Shown here in pieces: positions 1 through 8,516 of a stretch of 64,000 nucleotides of DNA (within the stretch, counting starts at the first letter, position 1; the number at the start of each line of letters is the position of its first letter). Below the pieces are notes generated by a model. The model had not been told where the DNA came from and made no database searches. It saw only the letters and a program-made list of their open reading frames with translations. Both the position numbers and the translations under genes were made by a program. Source of the DNA: CAURNT01 sp963539215 (GTDB lineage: Bacteria; Fusobacteriota; Fusobacteriia; Fusobacteriales; Leptotrichiaceae); NCBI GenBank assembly GCA_963539215.1, contig CAUTJT010000001.1, forward strand, positions 62,001-126,000, in the 5' to 3' direction.

Positions 1-151
1 TATGTGTAATCAACATTGAACCATTTTCTTCATTTATATCTATATTTAATGATTTAAAATGCTCTATAATCTTAAGTACTTTTAAATAATATTCTTCAGA
101 TAACATGCCTGTATTTTTAAATATCTCTAGTCTTAATAATAATTTTTCCAT
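1..151 (-). CDS. PRD-domain protein, YhfY-like (partial, continues beyond window start)
   Basis: The first 50 codons of a gene running off the left edge. The start ATG at 149-151 is preceded by a strong AGGAGG-type ribosome site (reverse complement of the aactcctcc stretch). The product starts MEKLLLRLEIFKNTGML and is predicted helical, like the small stand-alone PTS-regulation (PRD) proteins of the YhfY type. It lies 47 bases downstream of the YhfZ-like regulator on the same strand, which is the yhfZ-yhfY neighbour order known from E. coli. The family call rests on this short N-terminus plus context. Confidence 0.6.
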   Translation of the reverse strand, partial: MEKLLLRLEIFKNTGMLSEEYYLKVLKIIEHFKSLNIDINEENGSMLITH

Positions 152-198
152 AACTCCTCCTAATTTTCATTTTTTTGAATATTTTATTTAAAAAATTA

Positions 199-1107
199 TT
201 AATACCTCGGTATCATAATTTTATTAATAACTTTGTTTTGTATAGATTTAATATTATATTTATCTAATATTTGTAATAATAAACTTTCAATAAATTTATC
301 ATTTGAATTTATTACAATACTCGCAATAGTTGCTTTATCAACATATTCTTTATCTTCTAAATCTATTATACTTGCATTTTCTAATTCTTTATCCTCTATA
401 TCATCAAAACTTATTATTGCTTTATCTATATTATTAGATAAAATCTCTCTTAATACATTATCGGAATTAATATTTATAAATTCATAGTCATAATTTTTAA
501 AATATCTTTCAGAAAGAAAATATTGATCTTCTGAATTTTTATCTATACCTATTCTTATTTTTCCATTATCATTTTCATTAGAGATTAAAATATGTTTTGA
601 TACATATGAAGAATTACCAAAATCAATAACTTTTTTAATTTTATCTGTCTTAAAATTAATATAAGCTAATTCAGACATAATCGCAAAATCATATATATTT
701 TCTTTCAACATCTTAAGACGTATTCTAGATCCTTGCATATATGCAAAATAAAAATTAATACCAAAATTTTCAAAAGCTGTTTTTATAGCTGTTGCAAGTC
801 CTTCATATCTTTTTGAATAAGGTAAGGGCATAACCCCTACAACTGATTTAAGTTCTGAATGAGAAATTAATTTATTTTTATCCTTAGATATTAACACTTT
901 ACCTAGAACACCTTTTTTATCTAATACTATTACTTTTTCAGATTCCAATTTATCAAATGCTTTTTGTACACTTCCAACAGATATTTCCAAAATATCTGAA
1001 TATTCTTTAACAGATTTTACTTTCTCACCTAATCCTAAACATAGTAAATCTCTTGAAATAGCTATAATCGCTATATCAACTTTATTTATAACTTTAACGT
1101 CTTTCAT
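199..1107 (-). CDS. YhfZ-family winged-helix transcriptional regulator
   Basis: A 302-residue cytoplasmic DNA-binding protein. Residues about 15-75 form a GntR-like winged helix (SVKEYSDILEISVGSVQKAF is the helix-turn-helix part). The rest resembles the periplasmic-binding-protein-like YhfZ C-terminal domain, with GVMPLPYSKRYEGLATAIK and the MQGSRIRLKML stretch. The family is found beside a PRD protein and genes for an uncharacterised catabolic pathway, and the next gene here is PRD-like. It has its own promoter at 1152-1179. The ligand is unknown; the two-domain layout suggests a small-molecule effector. Confidence 0.72.
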   Translation of the reverse strand: MKDVKVINKVDIAIIAISRDLLCLGLGEKVKSVKEYSDILEISVGSVQKAFDKLESEKVIVLDKKGVLGKVLISKDKNKLISHSELKSVVGVMPLPYSKRYEGLATAIKTAFENFGINFYFAYMQGSRIRLKMLKENIYDFAIMSELAYINFKTDKIKKVIDFGNSSYVSKHILISNENDNGKIRIGIDKNSEDQYFLSERYFKNYDYEFININSDNVLREILSNNIDKAIISFDDIEDKELENASIIDLEDKEYVDKATIASIVINSNDKFIESLLLQILDKYNIKSIQNKVINKIMIPRY

Positions 1108-1151
1108 AATACCAACTTTTCATTTTTTTGAAGATTTTTTCTTTTCAATAT

Positions 1152-1179
1152 ATTATACCCCGTTTTAAATAATAGTCAA
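1152..1179 (-). promoter_or_regulatory. Promoter of the yhfZ-like gene
   Basis: Read on the minus strand: TTGACT (1174-1179), 16-base spacer, TATAAT (1152-1157), about 45 bases upstream of the start codon. Confidence 0.75.
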
Positions 1180-1190
1180 TATCCTCATCA

Positions 1191-1223
1191 AACAAAAAGT
1201 ACCAATAAAATATTATTGGTACT
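1191..1223 (-). terminator. Intrinsic terminator of metNIQ
   Basis: Perfect 10-bp inverted repeat AGTACCAATA (1198-1207) / TATTGGTACT (1214-1223) with a 6-base loop, followed on the minus strand by TTTTTGTTTG. It lies 20 bases after the metQ stop. Confidence 0.85.
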
Positions 1224-1243
1224 AAATATTAATATTAAATTAT

Positions 1244-2044
1244 CTAAAATGCAGGAACTACTTCTCCATCATATTTTTCTTCAATAAATTTTTTAACCTT
1301 ATCAGATTGTAACGCTTTAACTAATTTCTTAACTCTTTCATCATTTTCATTACCTTTTAATACAGTGATGATATTTGCATATGGTGAATCTTTACCTTCC
1401 ACAAAAACAACCTTATCTTTAGTTATTCCTCCAGCTAAAGCATTATTAGTATTAATAATTGCTAAAGCAACTTCTGATAATCTAGGTGATATTTGTTCAG
1501 AATTAAGAGCAGTTAATTTTAAATTTTTAGAGTTTTCTACTATATCACTTATATCTGAATCAAGTTTAGTATTATCTTTTAATTTAATAATACCTTCAGC
1601 ATCAAGTAATATCAAAGATCTACCACGATTAGTTGGATCATTGGGAATTAATATTTCATCCCCATTTTTTAATTCATCTTTAGATTTAATTTTTATTGAA
1701 TATCCCTTTAATGGTTCAAGATGTATAGCTCCTACACTTACCATTTCAATATTATTTTGTTTACCAAATTCATTCATATAAGGTACATGTTGGAAAAAGT
1801 TTGCATCTATACTTTTATCCTTCAATTGTAAATTAGGTTGAACATAATCATTAAATACAACAACTTCTAAATCTATTCCTTCTGCTCTAAGATCATCTTT
1901 AACAAATTCTACAAGTTCCTTATGTGGAACCGGTGATACTCCTACTAACAATTTTTGGCTTTCTACTACTTTTTCTTCTGACTTAAAACCACATGATATT
2001 GCTATAAAAGCAGTTACTAATCCTAATAATAATTTTTTTAACAT
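1244..2044 (-). CDS. metQ: Methionine ABC transporter substrate-binding lipoprotein MetQ
   Basis: A 266-residue lipoprotein of the NlpA/MetQ family that captures methionine (and often D-methionine) for the MetNI transporter. A signal peptide ends in the lipobox AISC, with lipidated Cys18. The mature protein carries family features such as VGVSPVPHKELVEFV, the DANFFQHVPYMNEF segment and IPNDPTNRGRSLILL. It is the last gene of metN-metI-metQ, starting 1 base after metI, and is followed by an intrinsic terminator. In a double-membrane organism it would be anchored facing the periplasm. Confidence 0.93.
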   Translation of the reverse strand: MLKKLLLGLVTAFIAISCGFKSEEKVVESQKLLVGVSPVPHKELVEFVKDDLRAEGIDLEVVVFNDYVQPNLQLKDKSIDANFFQHVPYMNEFGKQNNIEMVSVGAIHLEPLKGYSIKIKSKDELKNGDEILIPNDPTNRGRSLILLDAEGIIKLKDNTKLDSDISDIVENSKNLKLTALNSEQISPRLSEVALAIINTNNALAGGITKDKVVFVEGKDSPYANIITVLKGNENDERVKKLVKALQSDKVKKFIEEKYDGEVVPAF

Positions 2045-2045
2045 A

Positions 2046-2690
2046 CTACTTACCTCTCTTTTCTTCTATTTTTTTTACTATATTAGTTCCAATAAATTGT
2101 ATTATTTGAACTAATATTATCAATAACAATGTTGATAAATACATTAATTTATAGTTACCTCTTTGAAAGCCTTCAACTACAGCTAAATTTCCAAGTCCTC
2201 CTCCACCTATAATTCCAGCTATTGCTGAATACCCAACAAGTGATATTATAGTTAAAGTTATTCCATTTATTATGCTCGGCAAAGCTTCAGGTATTAATAC
2301 TTTAAGTATAATTTCAGAAGTACTTGCTCCCATTGAAATAGCTGCTTCAATCAAACCATAATTAACCTCATTTAAAGCATTTTCTATAATTCTTGCAACA
2401 AAAGGAGCAGATCCTATAGATAATGGAATTACAAATGCAGTTGTTCCATATGATTTACCTACAATAACTCTTGATAAAGGTATTAGTAAAACTATAAGGA
2501 CTACAAATGGAATAGATCTTGTAATATTTACTATTATTAAATCTATAATTCTATTTAAAAATTGATTTTCTTTTATTCCTCCTTTTTTACTAATAGAAAG
2601 ATAAACTCCCAATGGAACCCCTATAATACTTGCTATAATTATTGAAAGAACTATCATGTATATAGTTTCATATATTGATTTTACTATCAT
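2046..2690 (-). CDS. metI: Methionine ABC transporter permease MetI
   Basis: A 214-residue inner-membrane permease with five to six hydrophobic segments and the ABC permease EAA-type loop (EAAISMGASTSEIILKVLIP, about residues 137-156). Length and sequence fit MetI. The start codon overlaps the metN stop by one base (TAATG arrangement), indicating translational coupling. Works with MetN and MetQ. Confidence 0.93.
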   Translation of the reverse strand: MIVKSIYETIYMIVLSIIIASIIGVPLGVYLSISKKGGIKENQFLNRIIDLIIVNITRSIPFVVLIVLLIPLSRVIVGKSYGTTAFVIPLSIGSAPFVARIIENALNEVNYGLIEAAISMGASTSEIILKVLIPEALPSIINGITLTIISLVGYSAIAGIIGGGGLGNLAVVEGFQRGNYKLMYLSTLLLIILVQIIQFIGTNIVKKIEEKRGK

Positions 2691-3667
2691 TAATTTATCA
2701 CCTCTACTCCTAATTTATGTCCTTTTAACCATTCTATAACTTCTGTTATTTCATCAGCTTCTATTTCTAATACTAAATGACCTACTTTATTATCATTACT
2801 TAATGTATCTATAGCACCCCCTAGGATATTTATATCTATATTAAATTTTCTAGTAAGAACTGATACATAAGGTATATCTGATTGTTCCCCATCAAATATT
2901 AATTTTATTGTATTTTTTCTTCCAGTCTGTACCTCAAGTCTTAAATCGCTTATTAAATTACGTGCAAGTTCTGTCCTAGGTGAAATAAATAATTCTCTTA
3001 CTGTAGAAAGTTCTATTATTTCTCCATTTTTCATAACAGCAACTCTATCACATATTTTTTTTATAACTTCCATTTGATGTGTAATTAATATTATAGTTAT
3101 ACCAAGCTTTCTATTAATATCTTTAAGTAACTCAAGTATAGAATTTGATGTTATAGGATCTAAACTTGAAGTTGATTCATCAGATAAAAGGATTTCTGGT
3201 TCAAGTGCTAATGCTCTTGCTATAGCTACTCTTTGTTTTTGTCCTCCACTTAAATTATTAATATACTTATCTCTATGTTCATATAAATCTACAAGTTTTA
3301 ATAATTCTTCAACTTTACCTTCTCTTTCCTTTTTAGGAATACCTAATAATTCTAAAGAAAGTCCAACATTATCAAATACAGTTCTTGAAGAAAGTAAATT
3401 AAAACTTTGGAATATCATACCAGTCTTTTTTCTGTATAATCTAATATTTTCATCAGTCCATTTCAGTATATTTTCTCCTTCAAACAAAATATTTCCTTCC
3501 GTTGGTGTTTCTAATCTATTTATCATACGTATTAGGGTAGATTTCCCCGCTCCAGATAATCCTATGATTCCAAAAATCTCTCCTTTATTAATTTCTAAAT
3601 TAACATTATTTACTGCTAATTTATTTCCAAAACTTTTTGTTATATTTTCAAATTTTAAATATGCCAT
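2690..3667 (-). CDS. metN: Methionine ABC transporter ATPase MetN
   Basis: A 325-residue ATPase driving methionine import. Walker A is GLSGAGKST (about residues 36-44), the ABC signature is LSGGQKQR, and Walker B precedes DEST. The C-terminal ~80 residues form the NIL domain, which in E. coli MetN binds methionine and gives transinhibition. An upstream in-frame extension to 3739 exists, but it would read through the leader terminator. I choose ATG 3667, which gives the family N-terminus MAYLKFENITKSF and has AAGGAG upstream. First gene of metNIQ, controlled by the leader at 3684-3827. Confidence 0.93.
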   Translation of the reverse strand: MAYLKFENITKSFGNKLAVNNVNLEINKGEIFGIIGLSGAGKSTLIRMINRLETPTEGNILFEGENILKWTDENIRLYRKKTGMIFQSFNLLSSRTVFDNVGLSLELLGIPKKEREGKVEELLKLVDLYEHRDKYINNLSGGQKQRVAIARALALEPEILLSDESTSSLDPITSNSILELLKDINRKLGITIILITHQMEVIKKICDRVAVMKNGEIIELSTVRELFISPRTELARNLISDLRLEVQTGRKNTIKLIFDGEQSDIPYVSVLTRKFNIDINILGGAIDTLSNDNKVGHLVLEIEADEITEVIEWLKGHKLGVEVIN

Positions 3668-3683
3668 AAAACTCCTTTCTTGT

Positions 3684-3712
3684 ATAAAAAAATCAGGCTG
3701 TATGCCTGATTT
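3684..3712 (-). terminator. Attenuator terminator in the metN leader
   Basis: Minus strand: AAATCAGGC, 5-base loop ATACA, GCCTGATTT, then seven or more T. It sits 17 bases before metN, so transcription must pass it to express the operon. The loop and upper stem (GGCATAC, 3700-3706) can instead pair with GTGTGCC at 3733-3739. Confidence 0.85.
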
Positions 3713-3721
3713 ATATATAAT

Positions 3722-3817
3722 ATATAGTTGTCGGCACACGCAAAACTGCCTGTACCTTTATAAAAGATACAAGCTATCAATGCATGTACATCATAACTGT
3801 TTCTCTAACAACTATAT
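3722..3817 (-). promoter_or_regulatory. Structured metNIQ leader RNA (methionine attenuator)
   Basis: Three nested helices can be drawn. P1 is ATATAGTTGT (3808-3817) with ACAACTATAT (3722-3731), 10 bp. P2 is GTACATGCA (3781-3789) with TGCGTGTGC (3734-3742), 9 pairs including two G-U. P3 is GCTTGTATC (3766-3774) with GGTACAGGC (3748-3756), 9 pairs. The 5' arm of P2 lies exactly on the Met codons of the leader ORF. The 3' arm of P2 overlaps the strand that can pair with the terminator (GTGTGCC with GGCATAC). I see no SAM-I, SMK-box or T-box consensus. Confidence 0.7.
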
Positions 3818-3827
3818 TTCCTTTCAT
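3777..3827 (-). CDS. Methionine-rich leader peptide upstream of metN
   Basis: A 16-residue reading frame, MKGNIVVRETVMMYMH, with GGAGG eight bases before its ATG. Three of the last five residues are Met (VMMYMH), as expected for a leader peptide that senses charged tRNA-Met. Its stop codon falls between the 5' arms of helices P2 and P3 of the leader RNA, and the metN attenuator terminator follows 65 bases later. Inference: slow decoding at the Met codons blocks P2 and frees its 3' arm to form an antiterminator. Translation itself is unproven, but the start signal is strong. Confidence 0.7.
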   Translation of the reverse strand: MKGNIVVRETVMMYMH

Positions 3828-3856
3828 TTTTATACCTCCATAATTATTATATTAGT

Positions 3857-3885
3857 ATATTAACACATTAATTATTATTTTTCAA
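3857..3885 (-). promoter_or_regulatory. Promoter of the metNIQ leader transcript
   Basis: Minus strand: TTGAAA (3880-3885), 17-base spacer, TAATAT (3857-3862) preceded by TGT (extended -10). A transcript would start near 3850, just before the leader-peptide ribosome site. Confidence 0.65.
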
Positions 3886-3945
3886 ATATATGTTATATAT
3901 TATTTCAATATATTTGGTTAATGATTAATTTATCTATTATCAATA

Positions 3946-5988
3946 TTAACTTATTCCATTATTATACTTAATTCTTTCATGATATATACCTTTAAGTATA
4001 TTTAAGAAGCTTTGTATAACTTTTTCTATTTCTTCAAAAGTCATTCCACAATCATTAAGTTGTCCATCTTCTACTTTAGATTGTATTAAATATCTCACTA
4101 ATCTCTCTATAGATTCCATACGTTTATCACTAGTAGCACGAACCGCTGCTTCTATAGTATCTGCAAGCATTATTACACCAGATTCCTTAGTAGTTGGACG
4201 AGGTCCTCCATATCTGAAGTCTTTTTCTAATATATCTTCTCCACTCTCTAGAGCTTTATAATAAAAGTATTGAACTAATGTAGTTCCATGATGTTCAAGT
4301 ATAATATCCAATATTTCTTTAGGTAATCCATATTGTTTACCTAATATATAGCCATCTTTTCTATGTGAAGTAATAATTAAAGCACTAATTTGTGGTTTTA
4401 AATTATTGTGAGGATTTATTATACCTTGTTGATTTTCTACAAAATATTTAGGTCTCTTCATCTTACCTATATCATGATAATATGACGCTACACGACATAA
4501 TATAGAATTTGCTCCTATCGCCTCTGCTCCTGCTTCTGAAAGTGCTCCAACCATTATACTATGATGGAATGTACCAGGAGCTATAAGTAAAAGCTCTTTA
4601 AGTAACTTATTTGAAAAATTAGATAATTCTAATAATTTAATATTAGTTAAAATATTAAATGAATTTTCAAAATAAGGCAATAATCCTAATGAAAATACAC
4701 CAGTTAATACACCTGATATTATAGAATATATTACGTTAGGTATAATTTGAAGTAATTCATAATTTAGAGAAACTCCAACAGCGAAAGTAAATATAGATTG
4801 TATAAGTCCTAAATATATACTATTTCTTACAATCTCATTTCTACTCGTAACTTTAGAATTTATATATATTGCAAGTATTGATAAAATTAATATAACTCCC
4901 ATCCATTTCAAATCATCAATTATGAAAAAATAATTATAAGCAATTAAACTAAATACAAACATATATTCCTTGTATAATATACTTGCAACTACTGGAACAA
5001 GTAAAAGAGGAGCTATATAGTTAATATTTAATTTATCCATAAATAAATAATAACCAAGATTAATCATTGCAGTTGTTATAATTATAGGATAAAATTCTTT
5101 AGAAATAAAATTTTCTTTAAACTTAATAATTGAAAGTGAAGCAAAAATTATAGATGCAATTATAAAAGTCAAAAGTCCACCTACAATTCTTAACATAGAA
5201 TCTTTAGCACTTACATATCCTAAATGACTAAGATCATTATATATAGAATCTGTAATCACATTTCCTTCTTTAATAATTAAATCTCCTTTATGAATTTTTA
5301 CTACACTATTTCTCATCATTTCCATATTTTTTTCTATTTTTTGTAAAGTTTTAGCCCTATTTATTTGAAGGTTAGGCTCTATAAAGTTTTTTAATAATTT
5401 ATTCTCTTGTTCTGTAAGTATTATTTGCTTATTAGCAAGTATTTTAGAAAAATCAGATTCATGATATATACCTGTTTGATATACTTCATCAAGAATATTG
5501 TATAAATAAAGATAATACTTAACCCCTTTATTCATTCCTAAACTTCTTATATCATTCACACTTAATTTTAAAGAATATAATGTGATAAAATCACTAATAG
5601 CTTGCTTATCGTTTAAATCTAATGAATTTAAATTTTGAAAAAATTGTTCTAATTTATCTAATTCCGTCTTAGACACATCTTCTAATCTATCATATTCAGG
5701 CGTAGTATTTTTTTCTATCTTTTGTTTAAGATCATCATCTAATATATTTTTAGTATAAGTAAGATCTTTATATGCTATAACATCATTTTTAGCAACAGAA
5801 CCTAAAACATAAGTTTCTGTATTATTTTTAAAAGATATTAATGTAAAGAAAAAACCAACCATCAAAATATACATCAATATATGTGAAAAATATCTATCCT
5901 TGAATAGATATTTAAAAAAACTTTCATCTTTTTTGTCTTTATTTTTTACATTTATTTCTATTAAATTACCAAAAAAATTAATTTTCAC
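3946..5988 (-). CDS. pgpH: 7TM-HD family phosphodiesterase (PgpH-like, probably c-di-AMP specific)
   Basis: A 680-residue membrane protein. It has one N-terminal membrane segment, an extracytoplasmic 7TMR-HDED region (about residues 60-260), seven membrane segments (about 265-450), and a cytoplasmic HD domain. The HD domain shows HH at 475-476, the HD pair at 505-506 (YYHDIGK) and a later EHHGT motif. PgpH homologues hydrolyse cyclic di-AMP, and the catalytic residues appear intact. The start codon is GTG with GGAGA upstream. It follows dinG by about 40 bases and is probably cotranscribed. Confidence 0.87.
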   Translation of the reverse strand: MKINFFGNLIEINVKNKDKKDESFFKYLFKDRYFSHILMYILMVGFFFTLISFKNNTETYVLGSVAKNDVIAYKDLTYTKNILDDDLKQKIEKNTTPEYDRLEDVSKTELDKLEQFFQNLNSLDLNDKQAISDFITLYSLKLSVNDIRSLGMNKGVKYYLYLYNILDEVYQTGIYHESDFSKILANKQIILTEQENKLLKNFIEPNLQINRAKTLQKIEKNMEMMRNSVVKIHKGDLIIKEGNVITDSIYNDLSHLGYVSAKDSMLRIVGGLLTFIIASIIFASLSIIKFKENFISKEFYPIIITTAMINLGYYLFMDKLNINYIAPLLLVPVVASILYKEYMFVFSLIAYNYFFIIDDLKWMGVILILSILAIYINSKVTSRNEIVRNSIYLGLIQSIFTFAVGVSLNYELLQIIPNVIYSIISGVLTGVFSLGLLPYFENSFNILTNIKLLELSNFSNKLLKELLLIAPGTFHHSIMVGALSEAGAEAIGANSILCRVASYYHDIGKMKRPKYFVENQQGIINPHNNLKPQISALIITSHRKDGYILGKQYGLPKEILDIILEHHGTTLVQYFYYKALESGEDILEKDFRYGGPRPTTKESGVIMLADTIEAAVRATSDKRMESIERLVRYLIQSKVEDGQLNDCGMTFEEIEKVIQSFLNILKGIYHERIKYNNGIS

Positions 5989-6027
5989 AATTTTTCTCCA
6001 ATTCTAATATTTTCATAATAGATTATA

Positions 6028-7995
6028 TCATTTTAGCAAAATTTCGGCAAGAGATAATATTTCAATTTTCCCCTTAGGTAATGATTTCATTATCATCTTA
6101 CCATAACCTTTACTATATATCCTCTTATCTAATATAACTATATTACCTCTATCTTCTTTATCTCTTATAAGTCTTCCTACACCTTGTTTCATTTTTATAG
6201 TAGCATATGGTAATTGATATTCAGTAAAAGATTTACTTCCCAATATTTCTGAAATAGATTTAACTATAGGATCATTAGGAACTTGAAAAGGTATCTTAGA
6301 TATTATTACATTACTTAATTTTTCACCCTTAACATCTACTCCTTCCCAAAAACTATCTGTCCCCAAAAGAACAGTATCATCTAAAGTTTTAAACTTATTT
6401 AAAAGTTGCCCTCTTTCATAATCACCTTGTTTTAAAATATTTAAATTATGATTTTTTTTCATAATATATTCATAAACATAATTTAAATCAATATATGAAG
6501 TGAATAAAACAAAAGTTTTACCAGTATGATTAACTATATACTCATAAATAAATTGAGACATTTCCTCTTTAAAATTAGGATTATCAACTAGCGATATATC
6601 AGAAGGTATATATATATTCATATTATCCCTATAATTAAATGTAGATTCTATAATTTTTGATTTAACATTTTCTAATCCTAAACTTTTTTCAATATATTTA
6701 AAACTTCCATTAACAGTTAAAGTAGCTGAAGTTAACACTAGTCTTTTATCATTAAAACTTTTAGAAAAAAGTTCAGATATATTATATGGGGTAATATTTA
6801 AAGTTAAAAAAACATTATCTACATATTTAAGCCAATATATATTATTTTTCAAATCAAACTTAAAAAAATTATTAAGTAATAATATATTATCTTTTATATA
6901 CTTAAAATAATTTTTAACTAATGAATAAGAATTATCAATTTCACTATCACCAATTTCCTTAATTATTTCTCCTATTTCTTTAAATAAAAAATCTAATTTT
7001 TTAATAGAATTATTAATATTTAATAATTGCTCATCTATATTTAACCCATAAATTTTATCTGCTCTAATACCGCTTACAGGTATTTCCGGATAAATTTTTA
7101 CTAATTGCTTCATTATCAAAAAAATATTATTATACACTTCATCTAATAGTGTTATTATTTCCTTTTCATACTGTTCACCGTAAGATATTTTCTCTAATAA
7201 CCTTAACATGTTACCACTTTTATCTATAGTTTTTGCATTTCTATTATATAACTGACCTAAATACTTATTAACTTCTCTAAAAGAAAATTCATTAGAATAA
7301 CACATTCTAGCCACATTTTCTAAATTATGTGCTTCATCTATTACTACAGAATCATATGATGGTATTAGTGAAATATCACTTTCTGAACGCATTATAGAAT
7401 CAAGTACAAGAATATTATGATTTACTATGAAAATATTAGCATCATTTCTTTTCTTAGAATTATAGAAATAACAAGCATCATAATATGGACATTTAATAGA
7501 AAGTGTAGTTTCTTTTTCAGATTTTATTTCATTCCATATTTTTAATATTTCTTTGTTTTTTATATCAGATTTGTCTCCCGTCTTTGATATTTCTATATCT
7601 TTTATAATATCTATAATTTTTTCATTTTTATTATTTTTTAAATAAAATTCTTCTAATTTCCTTCTACAAACATAATTAGATCTACCTTTTATTAAAGTAT
7701 AATTCAATTTAATTCCTAAAAGTTTTTCAATCAATGGCAACTCATGTTTAATTATTTGTTCCTGTAAATTTATAGTATTTGTCGATATTACCACATTAAC
7801 TTTATTATTAATACTTCTTAAAATCAAAGGTATTAAATATGCTAAAGTTTTACCTGACCCTGTTTCTGCTTCAATTAAAGTTTGCCAATTTTCAAATAAA
7901 CCTTCATCTATCAATTCCGACATTTCTATTTGATTTTCTCTTTTTTCGTATTTAAAGTCAGTATGTAATTTATTATATATACTTTTTATATCCAT
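6028..7995 (-). CDS. dinG: DinG-family ATP-dependent helicase
   Basis: A 655-residue superfamily 2 helicase of the XPD/DinG type. It has Walker A EAETGSGKT (about residues 41-49), a DEAH box (VVIDEAHNLEN), and motifs V/VI near the C-terminus (LGTDSFWEGVDVKG, QGVGRLIR). In the iron-sulfur insert I see cysteines in NYVCRR and KCPYYDAC, three in total, where the E. coli enzyme uses four. No exonuclease domain is fused. Probably acts in DNA repair or R-loop removal. Transcribed divergently from rpsT. Confidence 0.88.
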   Translation of the reverse strand: MDIKSIYNKLHTDFKYEKRENQIEMSELIDEGLFENWQTLIEAETGSGKTLAYLIPLILRSINNKVNVVISTNTINLQEQIIKHELPLIEKLLGIKLNYTLIKGRSNYVCRRKLEEFYLKNNKNEKIIDIIKDIEISKTGDKSDIKNKEILKIWNEIKSEKETTLSIKCPYYDACYFYNSKKRNDANIFIVNHNILVLDSIMRSESDISLIPSYDSVVIDEAHNLENVARMCYSNEFSFREVNKYLGQLYNRNAKTIDKSGNMLRLLEKISYGEQYEKEIITLLDEVYNNIFLIMKQLVKIYPEIPVSGIRADKIYGLNIDEQLLNINNSIKKLDFLFKEIGEIIKEIGDSEIDNSYSLVKNYFKYIKDNILLLNNFFKFDLKNNIYWLKYVDNVFLTLNITPYNISELFSKSFNDKRLVLTSATLTVNGSFKYIEKSLGLENVKSKIIESTFNYRDNMNIYIPSDISLVDNPNFKEEMSQFIYEYIVNHTGKTFVLFTSYIDLNYVYEYIMKKNHNLNILKQGDYERGQLLNKFKTLDDTVLLGTDSFWEGVDVKGEKLSNVIISKIPFQVPNDPIVKSISEILGSKSFTEYQLPYATIKMKQGVGRLIRDKEDRGNIVILDKRIYSKGYGKMIMKSLPKGKIEILSLAEILLK

Positions 7996-8100
7996 TAAAA
8001 TTACTCACTTCCCTTATTTTATATGTAAATTATATCAAAAAAAAATAAATTATAAAAGTAATTATAAATTAAAATTTTAATTGAAAAATATAAAAAACTA

Positions 8101-8129
8101 TTTACAAATCAGTAAATATATGATAAAAT
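8101..8129 (+). promoter_or_regulatory. Promoter of rpsT
   Basis: TTTACA (8101-8106), 17-base spacer, TAAAAT (8124-8129) with an extended TG at 8121-8122, about 37 bases before the rpsT start. Confidence 0.7.
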
Positions 8130-8165
8130 TACTTAGTTAAATTGTGTATAAAGGAGGAAAACAGA

Positions 8166-8432
8166 ATGGCACATACTAAATCATCTAAAAAAAGAATCGT
8201 AATTGGTGAAAGAAACAGATTAAGAAACCAAGCTGTTAAAAGTAGAGTTAAAACTTTCATAAAAAAAGTTTTAGTTGCAGTTGATTCTAAAAATATTGAT
8301 GATGCTAAGGCAGCATTATCTGTGGCTTACAAAGAATTAGATAAAGCAGTTTCTAAAGGAATCTTAAAGAAAAATACTGTTTCAAGAACTAAATCTAGAT
8401 TAGCTACTAAAGTTCAAGCATTAAACGCTTAA
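8166..8432 (+). CDS. rpsT: Small ribosomal subunit protein bS20
   Basis: An 88-residue basic, all-helical S20 protein that binds 16S rRNA. It starts MAHTKSSKKR, typical of the family. An in-frame upstream ATG at 8142 exists, but AAGGAGG at 8151-8157 points to the ATG at 8166. Single gene with its own promoter, followed about 85 bases later by rpmE2. Confidence 0.95.
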   Translation: MAHTKSSKKRIVIGERNRLRNQAVKSRVKTFIKKVLVAVDSKNIDDAKAALSVAYKELDKAVSKGILKKNTVSRTKSRLATKVQALNA

Positions 8433-8516
8433 GCTTTAACTTTGTATATTTATACACATGTTTAGTGTTATAAATTCATAAATTATATATACTTATTTTA
8501 TGAAAGGAGTCCATAA

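Noticed and set aside
1365..1781. Plus-strand reading frame opposite metQ (and similar frames opposite rplA, rnj, priA and mnmG)
   Set aside because: They lie wholly antisense to well-supported genes, lack ribosome sites and resemble no family.
3668..3739. N-terminal extension of MetN by 24 residues
   Set aside because: It would translate through the attenuator terminator and lacks a ribosome site. The family N-terminus and AAGGAG support ATG 3667.
3684..3850. S-box (SAM-I), SMK-box or T-box upstream of metN
   Set aside because: The conserved cores of these elements are absent; the Met-rich leader ORF explains the region better.
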